Below, piece by piece: positions 55,501 through 64,000 of a DNA stretch of 64,000 bases. The stretch is from Euleptes europaea (taxonomy: Eukaryota; Chordata; Lepidosauria; Squamata; Sphaerodactylidae): the NCBI RefSeq assembly GCF_029931775.1, contig NC_079322.1, positions 23,386,542 to 23,450,541 on the forward strand, in the 5' to 3' direction. A program made the position numbers and the translations under genes. Under the pieces are notes generated by a model, which saw only the letters and a program-made list of their open reading frames with translations, had not been told where the DNA came from and did not search any database. Numbering within the stretch: the first letter of the stretch is position 1; each line of letters starts with the position of its first letter.

Positions 55501-58500
55501 GACTCCAACAACTCCAACACCTTCCCTATAGACCTCCTATCTCAAGAGGTACAGTCTTTCAAAGCTGTATGAAACAACTCAAGTATGTATCAAGTGCCCT
55601 TCCCTCCATTGGGGCCAATTTGGGATCTCTAATGCTCACTGTGAAATTAAGATGGTGATTCTTTCCCAATAACTACAGGTACATTTTTTAAAAGCGACTG
55701 TTCTTTCAGCAATAAATTCCTGATCAATTGCAAAAATTTAAATATATAAAACAATCACTACTGATTTGTAGTTACATGTGCCTCCTATTTATAGAGATGG
55801 AACCAAGTGTCCACATATGTGAGTAAAAGGCTTGGTTGGCACAGTTGACTGTCTTTACTGTGTTCTGGTCTAAATATTATTTTGAAATCCCTTGTTAAAA
55901 CTGGACAAACCAATCTAACTCTATAATAAGAGAAAACATACCTCAAAGAAGCAATACCAACAAATCAATGTGGCACGTGTGTAGAAGTGCTAAGTGTCTA
56001 GGAGTGGGGCTGTGATATAGTCTCTTTGAAGTTCTTTCAGACTTTGATCTTGAGTTGGGACTAACACTTCATTATACTTGAAAACAGTTCTCTTTAGAAG
56101 CATAAAAATATACACCACATACTATGGTTTTCCTTAAAAATAAAATGATCCTGCCTCCACAGATTTTGACTGAACTGTAGGACACTGGTGCTTGTGAAAG
56201 AACCTCTCTCTAGCTGTCCATTTTTAAAAACTGCAATAAAAATACATGCATAAACAATCTCAACCAGTCCTTACATGTATACACACACAGGCACAGTATC
56301 CATAGGGAAGAGTTCTATCGATGTAAATATATCCATTATAATCATAGTGGACTGGATCCAACCACCTTTAATGGTGCTGGAAAAGGAAGAATGCATCCTC
56401 TTTCATTACTCTGAAAGGCTATGCTGAGAACAAAGAGATTTGTGTGTACAAAAGCCATGTGGGATGGGGGCCGTAGTATGGAGGGGAACAGGGTGAGACT
56501 GAGGGGAAAGGGTGGCTGGAGCCAGCCCAGTACGTAAAACATAAAAATACAGAACTATTCACTTAGACAGAAAAGTAAAAGAATTGCAAGGTAAGTGAAC
56601 AGTTACATTATTAAATATATTCTAATACCTCCTCCTTTACCATGCTTTGTGGATTATACTGATTCCGAAATTTCATACAAAGAGAACTGATTCTTACAAA
56701 TTTGTTAAATGTCCAAGTTTTCTGTGACCACAGATCTTATTCATAGCCATTACAAACCAAACCCTATTTATCCACTGTCTTTTTTCTAGTCTTTTGCCGT
56801 TTCCATACTTGGGCTAATGTCATTCTGGCCCCACCAATGTGAACTGAAAAAACCATAATGTCTTAGTGAGAAATCTATCAATACATCTTAATCTATTATT
56901 CTGGCATACGTGGTTCTTCCTCCACCCCTAGTTTTGTCCTCTCAACAACCTGTTAAGTAAGTTATGTTGAGAGAGAGAGAATGAATGAATGTGTGTGTAT
57001 GACTGGTCAAAGGTCACCCAGCTAGCTTCAAAACTGTGTGGGGATTTGAATCCAGTTCTCTCAGGTCCTACCCCTTCAATGACTGCAGCACATTTACTGT
57101 CTTCATGCGGAATTAAATTTAAATAATGCTGAACTGAAACATGTACTTACCTGTTCCCTCCTCTCCATATCCAAGGTGAGGTGGGACTGTTATTCTCCGC
57201 TTCTCTCCAATGCATACACCAAGCAAGCCTTCATCCATCCCAGCAATTACATAACCTTTCCCAATGTAGGTGTCGTATGTGTGGTTCCGTGAATAGCTAG
57301 GGGAAAGACTCTGCTTTTACTGAAATCACTTAGCAAAGAAAATAAGATCTAAGGTTTCTGAAGGAGTCATTAATTAAGTTTAAAACAGCGAGTGAACATT
57401 CTAGTATCTGTTATAGTATTTTAATCGATGATTTGTTTTATTTATATTACTGTATTACCATGTTTTAGCCAATTGTATGTATGTACATACTACTGTTTGT
57501 TGTATTGCTATGTTTTAGTTATTTGTGATGGCCAATGGCCATATACAATCAATTGTCTTGGTCTACTGAAATCACTTTATTTATTTATTGGATTTTTATC
57601 TCGCCCTCATTCCTGGCAAGCCGGGCTCAGAGTGGATCACAACACAGTCATAAAACATTGATGAAAACATGAATTAAAACATACTTTAAAAACTCATACT
57701 TCATATTACAATAAAACAGGATGACATTTAATTTCAATCGTAGCCACACAAGACAGGGCTGGTCAGCAGTGGACCCCCAGATTAGGTTGGGGGAGGATGG
57801 GGAGGCCAGCAAAAGATGAAAATGGAAAAGACTTGACCAGGTATAGGCCTGGCGGAACAGTTCTGTTTTGCAGGCCCTGCAGAACTCACTTAGGTTTCGC
57901 TTGGTAGACTGTTCTACCAGGCCAGGGCCAGGGCCAAGAAAGCCCTGGCCCTTGTCGAAGTCAGCCGCATACTCCGTGGGCCGGGGACCACCAGAAAATT
58001 GCTGTTCCTTGAGCATAAAGCTCTCTGGGGGGTGTACCAGGAGAGGCGGCCCTGTAAGTACGATGGTCCCAGGCCATGTAAGGCTTTAAAGGTCAAAACC
58101 AGCACCTTGAACCTGATCTGATGCTCTAGCTGGAGCCAGTGCAGTTGTTTCAGCACTGGAGTGATGTGCTCTCAAAGCAAGGCCCCCGAGTTACTCTGTA
58201 ACTCAGAGTAGTACTGCAGGTTACTGTGACTGCTAGCAACTATTTAAGCTTACACCTTCTCTCTAGCCTTGAAAAGGTTTGAGTATCACGGTGCATGAAC
58301 AGCAGAAACCCAATAAAGCTAGCTACAAGAACATGAATAAACCATTTGGGGACCAGGCATGTATGGTAGAAGGGAGGGACAAGGGATGCTTCTCCATTGC
58401 ACAGGAAGCAGCAGTCCAGAGGGATGTCTGAAGGAGGGGGGAATATATGAGTGAGCCAAGGATTTCAAATGGTGTCTCCAATATCCAAATCCAACATTCT

Positions 58501-61500
58501 ATCCATTACACAGATAAAACCTAGAGTTCTTACAAGATTTTTTTTTAATTCAGACATATTCAAAGTGTCAAGTATTTTAATATTTCATCATTAATTTTGG
58601 GGGTCAACTTATGGCAACCTCACCACACAGTTTTAGGGACTGGGAGAATGAAGTAGAAATGCTAGAGGCCTGGTCTACACATTCACCAGAACAAGGTGGC
58701 TGAATGGATAGTACTATTTCACACTGCTGGGGAGAGACTGCAGTCTGGAAGTTCCTTCACCTACATGACTAACTCCCTATAAATGTAAATCCAACACATC
58801 ATGGAATGGGCTTGGATAGAACCTTTCCCCCTATTGTGCTAATTTTTCTTACATACCAGAGTTTGTACCTGGAGGAGAATTTTAAAAACCCGCATGCTCT
58901 CACCTGCTTTCTGAAACGGTAAAGCTCATTCTACCACCTCATTCTGCTGCATGTATAGACCAAGCCATGAACAACAGCAATCAGGGGTACTGGAAATTAG
59001 CTCCTGCCAGCCCTGATAGTAGGGCTTATTTCTCTAGCCTGCTCTTGAGGAGTACCCAGTGGAACCAGAAGGAAGTTGATGAATGCACAAAACAGACTGT
59101 TGTGCCTGATGATGGGAAAAAGCAGTCTGTGATGAACACATGCACATGAAGCTGCCTTATATTGAATCAGACCCTTGGTCCATCCAAGTCAGTCTTGTCT
59201 ACTCAGACCGGCAGCAGCTCTCCAGGATCTTAGGTAGAGGTCTTTCACATCACCTACCTGCCTAGTCCCTTTAACTGGAGATGATGGGGATTGAACCTGG
59301 GACCTTCTGCATGCCAAGCAGATGCCCTACCACTGAGCCACAGCCTTGAACTACTTGTCATAGTGGGACCAATATGTTCCACACGCACGTTCCACCTGCG
59401 CACTAGCTATCACAAACACAGAATTGGATCCTGTCTAAAAATGTAAGTCCATGTAAGTTGGGAGCATTTTTGCCAGTTCCCCCCTCCTACAGTAGACCTC
59501 TGAGCTGCTGAGCTACTCCTTGGGGTCTGCCACCCCCAGTAGCAACATTTCAGTGCACATCTCAGGCTACGGACAGTGGGAGGAAGGGATGGGTGGGAAA
59601 GCTACACCTGCAGATGGAAATCATCCTGTCTGCTGAAACTGTAGGCAAGATCCAAGCCCATATATACAAACCAGCAGATACTTTAGGCAACAGCTGGGAT
59701 TTCCTACATGTTTCAAATCCCAATAACAAAATTAGAAGCTGACAAAGCTCTGGTGCATGTCAGGAAACTGCCCATGCTTGCGGCCTATGCAGGGAGTTCA
59801 GAGAAATGGCATTTTTTAAATGAGTTCATGCCACTTTAATGGCAGGTATGGTGCTTATTGTTTACCTGCTCATTAAGATAAGGAAGCCTGTTGCATCAAT
59901 CAACACGTGTGTTTAAAAGGGCATCTATTAGTTCATTATGAGCATGCAAAAGTAATGTTCTGAAGCAATAAACTGCAACAGCAACGAAAAACAAAGCACT
60001 TAAAGTTTGAACAGGTAATCTGATTTTTGCTTGATGTGTTTTGACATCCTGTGATAAATGATTTTGTGCGCACAGAATTTTCCAGTGTACATTTTACGCT
60101 CATTTTTTTCTCCACCGATCATTAACTTGGCAACTGGAAAGTGCAAAATTTTGCACTTTAATCATAATAATTATTCAAGAAAGGAGGATGACATGAAGCA
60201 CTTGTGCATATTTTTCAACTTGTGCTTTCTACAACACCACCTTCCACGCTTTTTAAAATCTCTTATGGTAAACAGAGCGAAAAGGAGGACATTTCAAGAG
60301 GATTCCTTTCAACGATAACCAAGGGAAATCATTGCACCAGTTTAAAAAATACTCTTATCTGAATAACCCGCTGAGGACACATGCATAAACAGGAAGCTAG
60401 AACTTTGTTTTCAAGTAGACTGGTCACCTGGAGTCAAACAGCGTGCCATCCAGAAGTGTCCCGTTGTAATGATATCTGAGGAAATCACCCACTTGACTTT
60501 TCCGCTCGCAAGATTCAGGCACATACTGCTTCTCAACTGTGATGCCATCTTTTGGGTTGTGAAGGTCTAAGAGAGCCACATCAAAGACAAGAGAAGCCTG
60601 ACCAGGAATTTCTTTACCTAGGAGTGAGGCAAACATTGAGCACTTAAGTCAATGTAACAATTATGCAAGAAATGTATGTAAGCCCCCAGTACGCTCCCTT
60701 GATCCCACACTTCTTCCATGCTAACAGACAACATGAACACGTGAAGCTGCCTTATACTGAATCCGAACCTTGGTCCATCAAAGTCAGTATTGTCTACTCT
60801 GACCGGCAGTGGCTCTCCAGGGTCTCAGGCAGAGGTCTTTGACATCACCTACTTGCCTAGTCCCTTTAACTGGAGATGCTGGGGATTGAAACTGGGACCT
60901 TCTGCAGGCCAAGCAGATGCTCTACCACTGAGCTACAGCCCCTCCCCAATTCCCCAATATGATTTCTTGCCAGTTCTTAAGCAGATACATTTATCAGTTG
61001 GCAGAAGGAAAAATGCTACTCCCAGAAGAAGTGAGTATCAATTATACTGAAAGCCCAATCCTATGCATGTTCTCTCGGAAGCACCCCCTGCATTCAGTAA
61101 GGCTTATTCCAAAAAGGCATCCATAGCATCAAGGTAAGAAATATTACAAAAACTCCATGTGGCAAAATCGATGGGACTGTTAAGCAGGTGCCCTTTTTTT
61201 GGAAGGGGTCAGGTCCTCATTCTATCTGCTTTATTTGTTCCTGTTTTCCAGCTGTTTCTAGGGACATCCTTAGCTGATTAAGCTTGGACAATTCGGCATG
61301 ATGCCCATGTTCTTAACCTCTCTGAATACACACAACCTCTTTTTGAAATCCACTTGTAATATTGTTCATTATCCTCTCACTTTAATAAAAAAACTCCATT
61401 CAGATTATTATCATGGAACAGCGAAAAATTGCCCCCCCTCCCCGGTTGTTCACAGATTCAGAAATAAGTAACAGCACAGTGTGTTCATGTTTCCAGTCCA

Positions 61501-63622
61501 AGGCGCTTCCTTCCCACTGGCACTTATTGTTCATGGAGGCTTGTAGCCAAAGAGAGGGAGAGAAACTTTAAAATAATGTTATTTTAGTAACACAGTATTG
61601 TTACTTCGTCAGGAAAACAAATGGGTGTTTAACAGATAACAAATAAAACTTTCTCCATTTGCAACTTGGACTTGAAGACAAAAATCTCTTTTGCCAAATA
61701 AGGGTATTGAATATGTCTTGTCAATAATTTGCTTCCTACACAGAAGACATGATGACACTATATAATGCAGAAGTATCTTCTAGTTGTTAACGTTTTTAAG
61801 AACTGATGACAGGGATAAACCAAGCTGGCATTTACCATCTCCATCTTCTCCGTAAGCCAGAAACGGCGGCACTGTGATGATGCGCTTTTCACCAATGCAC
61901 ATTCCTAGGAGACCCTTGTCCATACCAGGGATAAGCCAGCCGATTCCCACATAGGTATCGTATGTTCGCATCCTATTGTGACTGAAGGTACAAATAAACT
62001 CAAAATTACTTAAGAGTCAGTTTCTTTGTTCTAATGTTGGAAGAGAGAGAAAAACTGGAAGTCTTAGATGGAATATATATGATACTGATTTTCAGCCCAT
62101 TCCTGTAAGGGGGGTTAGTTAGTTACCATATGGGGACGGGGCAGTCGTGCCTCCTCCAAAGAGGCTTCCTGGCCAGAAAAAAAATTAAAAATGTATTTAA
62201 AAAGAAACCCCGTGAAACTCCCTCATTGAGTTTCATAGGGCAATGCCAGCTATTTTGCAGGCATAACTGGATGCCTGCAAAATGGGGCATTCCTGGGGCG
62301 AAAGGGCTGTGGAAGCTGCCTAAAGCCAGCATGGTGTAGTAGTTAAGAGCTACTACAAATGGAATCTAATATGGAGAACTGGGTTTGATTCCCCACTCCT
62401 CCACATCAGCGGCGGACTCTAATCTGGTGAACCAGGTTGGTCTCCTCACTCCTACAGATGAGGCCAGCTGGGTGACCTTGGGCTAGTCACAGTTCTCTCT
62501 GAACTCCTCAGCCCCACCTATCTCACAAGGTGACTGCTGTGGGGAGAGGAAGGGGAGGAGATTGTAAGGCGGATTGATTCTCCTTAAAAAGGTAGACATA
62601 GTCGGCATATAAAAATCAACTCTTCTTTTTTTTCTTCTTCTTCTAAAGGCAGCTCTACCCCCGGAAATGCCCCCCCACCCCGGATACCTGTGCAGCTACT
62701 TGCACTGGAAAAACGCTGCCAAGGAGACAGCGCCAGTACAGGAGGCCTCGTTGCTTCCCAGAGCCAGTGTAAACCCACAACAATTAAACAAAAGCTACAC
62801 AAAGACATCAGTACTTCTGTTTCTGGGTCACATTTTATTCAATAGCTGTTTGCTGCCATGGCTTGATGGTATGGAGCTGGCTTACATTGGGGCCAGACCA
62901 TTCATCCATCTAATCCATGGGAGCCAGCATGGTGTAGTAGTTAAGAGAGGTGGTTTGGAGTGGTGGACTCCGACCTGGAGAACGGGGTTTGATCCCCCAC
63001 TCCTCCACATGAGTGGCGGAGACTAATCTGGTGAACCAGGTTGGTTTCCCCACTCCTACACATGAAGCTAGTTGGATGACCTTGGGCTAGTCACAACTAT
63101 CTTAGAGTTCTCTCAGCCCCACCCACCTCACAGGGTGTCTGTTGTGGGGAGGGAAAGGCGATTGGAAGCTGGTTTGATTCTTCCTTAAGTGGTAGAGAAA
63201 GTCGGCATATAAAAACCAACTCTTATTCTTCTTCTATCTGCTGTGACTGGCCATTACCCTCAATGTCCCAGGCATAGTCTTCTCACTATTGCCAACAAAC
63301 TACTTTCATTCATATTTTAACATTTTTGCAAATGCCCCAATAATATATGTGTGTATATATAATGTGTGAATATATATGTATGACTACACACACATACAAA
63401 ATTAATGAAAAAGAAAAACATTTGAACTATACCTTGAGTCAAACAGTGTCCCATCTAGAAACGTCCCATTGTAATGGTACCGTACAAAATCAGACACTTG
63501 AATCGTCCTGGTGCAGTTTTCGGGCTTGTAGTAAGTTTGAATATTAATCTGATCTTCAGCATTCCAAATGTCAATCAGAAGTACATCAAAATGAAGGACA
63601 GAGTTTGCAGGAATTACACCAG
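52377..63622 (-). CDS. FKBP9: FKBP9, ER-lumenal peptidyl-prolyl isomerase: last eight coding exons, partial gene
   Basis: FKBP9 is a multi-domain FK506-binding-type peptidyl-prolyl cis/trans isomerase of the ER lumen, acting in protein folding. Minus-strand exons in order: 63622-63433, 61981-61836, 60617-60428, 57296-57151, 55115-54929, 54229-54084, 53023-52860 and 52556-52377 (TAG at 52379-52377). They give about 448 residues: the end of domain 1, complete FKBP domains 2 to 4 (each with a GMD block and a Y/FGE-type end), two EF-hands ([12 protein letters not shown] and [12 protein letters not shown]) and a C-terminal HDEL for ER retrieval. N-glycosylation sequons NGT (twice) and NAS lie in the repeated YHYN block. 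Phases are consistent throughout. The signal peptide and the first two exons lie past the right edge. The gene converges with NT5C3A. Confidence 0.96.
52860..53023 (-). CDS. FKBP9: FKBP9 exon: domain 4 end and first EF-hand
   Basis: 164 bp, acceptor TTTACTGCACCAG, donor AATGAG|GTAAAG. Encodes [40 protein letters not shown] and [14 protein letters not shown]. The EF-hand loop continues across the splice. Confidence 0.96.
53214..53338 (+). repeat. tRNA-Ala-derived SINE, 3' fragment
   Basis: GGTGATGTGAAAGACCTCTA, ACTGACTTTGATGGACCAAG and AAGGCAGCTTCATGTGTTCA, the body of the family at 53742. Confidence 0.75.
53742..53980 (+). repeat. tRNA-Ala(GGC)-derived SINE with duplicated head start
   Basis: The head folds like tRNA-Ala: box A TGGCTCAGTGATAGAGC, anticodon arm CTGC-TTGGCAT-GCAG (anticodon GGC) and box B GGTTCAATCCC. 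The body GTGATGTGAAAGACCTCAGC follows, ending in GCAGCTTCATGCGTTCATG. The first ~20 bp of the head (GGGAAGGGAGCTGTGGCTTA) are repeated directly before it. Not a functional tRNA gene, since the body continues past the tRNA end. Confidence 0.85.
54084..54229 (-). CDS. FKBP9: FKBP9 exon: domain 4, second half
   Basis: 146 bp, acceptor TTTCTTTGTTCAG, donor GGAGTTG|GTAGGT. Encodes [40 protein letters not shown] and LGYGESGV. Confidence 0.97.
54493..54675 (-). repeat. 5S rRNA-derived SINE, minus strand
   Basis: GTCGCAGCCGACTTATGGCG, GGTGGTTTGCCATTCCCTGC, CTCCCATCCAAATTATAACC and AGCTTAGTTTCCGAGCTTGG are the reverse complement of the copy at 22351. Confidence 0.75.
54929..55115 (-). CDS. FKBP9: FKBP9 exon: domain 4, first half
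   Basis: 187 bp, acceptor TTTATTACTATAG, donor TCGAC|GTAAGT. Encodes [40 protein letters not shown] and [20 protein letters not shown] then S. One codon shorter than the two equivalent 190-bp exons. Confidence 0.97.
55116..56924. other. FKBP9 intron stretch, nothing recognised
   Basis: AT-rich intron. No exon or clear repeat seen. Confidence 0.35.
56925..57095 (-). repeat. Degraded Sauria-type SINE, minus strand
   Basis: CCTCTCAACAACCTGTTAAG, CAAAGGTCACCCAGCTAGC, GGGATTTGAATCCAGTTCTC and CCTTCAATGACTGCAGCAC. Confidence 0.55.
57151..57296 (-). CDS. FKBP9: FKBP9 exon: domain 3, second half
   Basis: 146 bp, acceptor GTCTTTCCCCTAG, donor GGAACAG|GTAAGT. Encodes [40 protein letters not shown] and LGYGEEGT. 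Confidence 0.97.
57560..58190 (-). repeat. LINE-derived repeat (CR1/L2-like C-terminal region)
   Basis: The minus frame 58156-57914 reads [20 protein letters not shown] then [18 protein letters not shown] and [18 protein letters not shown], the style of the conserved LHWLP...KALHGLAP block after CR1/L2 reverse transcriptases. The tail lies at 57575-57660. Broken and short. Clade not certain. Confidence 0.55.
58190..59132. other. FKBP9 intron stretch, nothing recognised
   Basis: No exon or clear repeat seen. Confidence 0.35.
59133..59347 (-). repeat. tRNA-Ala-derived SINE, minus strand
   Basis: CACATGAAGCTGCCTTATAT, AGAGGTCTTTCACATCACCT, GGGGATTGAACCTGGGACC and TACCACTGAGCCACAGCC. Near full length. 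Confidence 0.85.
60428..60617 (-). CDS. FKBP9: FKBP9 exon: domain 3, first half
   Basis: 190 bp, acceptor CCTCACTCCTAG, donor GACTCCAG|GTGACC. Encodes [40 protein letters not shown] and [20 protein letters not shown] then DS. Confidence 0.97.
60733..60947 (-). repeat. tRNA-Ala-derived SINE, minus strand
   Basis: ACGTGAAGCTGCCTTATACT, AGGTCTTTGACATCACCTAC, GGGGATTGAAACTGGGACC and TACCACTGAGCTACAGCCCC. Confidence 0.85.
61836..61981 (-). CDS. FKBP9: FKBP9 exon: domain 2, second half
   Basis: 146 bp, acceptor TACCTTCAG, donor GGAGATG|GTAAAT. Encodes [40 protein letters not shown] and LAYGEDGD. Confidence 0.97.
62090..62780. repeat. GC-rich interspersed repeat split by a SINE
   Basis: GGGGCATTCCTGGGGCGAAA before the SINE and AGGCAGCTCTACCCCCGGAA after it resemble the repeat at 3090-3545. 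A palindrome TGCAGGCATAACTGGATGCC-TGCA lies at 62256-62279. The SINE at 62326-62645 interrupts it. Confidence 0.45.
62326..62645 (+). repeat. tRNA-derived SINE, doubled-head variant
   Basis: GCCAGCATGGTGTAGTAGTT, then two head units (CCCCACTCCTCCACATCAG and CTCACTCCTACAGATGAGG), body, and GTCGGCATATAAAAATCAAC with a T/CTT tail. Confidence 0.8.
62921..63237 (+). repeat. tRNA-derived SINE, doubled-head variant
   Basis: GAGCCAGCATGGTGTAGTAG, units ending CTCCTCCACATGAGTGGCGG and CTCCTACACATGAAGC, body, GTCGGCATATAAAAACCAAC and TTCTTCTTC. Complete. Confidence 0.85.
63433..63622 (-). CDS. FKBP9: FKBP9 exon: domain 1 end / domain 2, first half
   Basis: 190 bp, acceptor TTTGTGCCCCACAG, donor GACTCAAG|GTATAG. 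Encodes [39 protein letters not shown] and [20 protein letters not shown] then FDS. Exons further 5' lie outside the window. Confidence 0.96.
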
Positions 63623-63689
63623 CTGTGGGGCACAAAGATACATTCAGCCAGAAATAATTAAGCATCTTCACAGAGCATTACTGTAACAA

Positions 63690-63996
63690 TTACTCTGTTA
63701 CCTTGTTGGGAAGAAGACAGGCGGCAACCACAGAAGGGGCCTTCTTAGCAGTGGCACCAAAATAATGGAATTTATTCCCCAGGGAGATCTGATAACCCCC
63801 TTGATCACTGTTTTCTGCCAGCGGGTGAAGACTCTTCTGCTTCATCTGGCATTTATTTACTGACCCTTCTTCTCTTCTTAATTGCTGGTTTTATGTACAT
63901 GTATTCCATTTAATGTGGATTTTAATGTCTTTTTGAGGGCACCAATTGGGCAGAAAGGCAGGATACATATATTTTAAATAAATAAACTGTGCAGGA
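63690..63996 (+). repeat. LINE 3' end (CR1/L2-like)
   Basis: GTGGCACCAAAATAATGGAA echoes the VAP-LWN-LP block that ends CR1/L2 proteins. The stretch closes with GGCAGAAAGGCAGGATACAT and ATTTTAAATAAATAAAC. Confidence 0.5.
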
Positions 63997-64000
63997 TTGT

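Overview
The window is a piece of a squamate reptile (lizard) chromosome. Two things point there: the coding exons are clearly vertebrate, and the interspersed repeats are a typical lizard mix (Sauria-type tRNA SINEs, 5S rRNA-derived SINEs, L1, CR1/L2 and Penelope-like retroelements, hAT and Tc1/mariner-like DNA transposons). I cannot name the species.

Three spliced host genes are present, in the order known from other amniotes (BBS9 - NT5C3A - FKBP9). (1) BBS9, minus strand, left end: the first four coding exons (10965 down to 5871), covering residues 1 to about 147 of the BBSome subunit; the rest lies beyond the left edge. (2) NT5C3A, plus strand, complete: a membrane-segment first exon at 14495-14632, an alternative first coding exon at 27441-27542, and eight common exons from 34970 to the stop at 48015. 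The common exons encode the 285-residue pyrimidine 5'-nucleotidase core. (3) FKBP9, minus strand, right end: the last eight coding exons (63622 down to 52377), covering part of FKBP domain 1, domains 2 to 4, two EF-hands and a C-terminal HDEL. The 5' exons lie beyond the right edge. Every coding exon listed has GT/AG borders, and the reading phase carries correctly from exon to exon.

BBS9 and NT5C3A diverge from one GC-rich, CpG-rich interval (about 13380-14700), which looks like a shared bidirectional promoter with a ZNF143-type element, a YY1-type element and an imperfect RFX X-box. RP9, which I expect between these genes from mammalian gene order, is not visible there. NT5C3A and FKBP9 converge tail to tail; the 3 kb between their poly(A) signals carries four SINE copies, all in plus orientation.

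The rest is introns full of transposon fossils. The most unusual parts lie in the NT5C3A introns: two Penelope-like inverted composites with perfect target-site duplications, one ending about 40 bp before exon 3; several terminal-inverted-repeat elements with very GC-rich, internally repeated cores, one inserted into an L1 and one holding a 72-bp x 15 minisatellite just before exon 7; perfect fold-back elements; and a hAT-Charlie fragment. I saw no retroviral or LTR element, CRISPR array or functional RNA gene.
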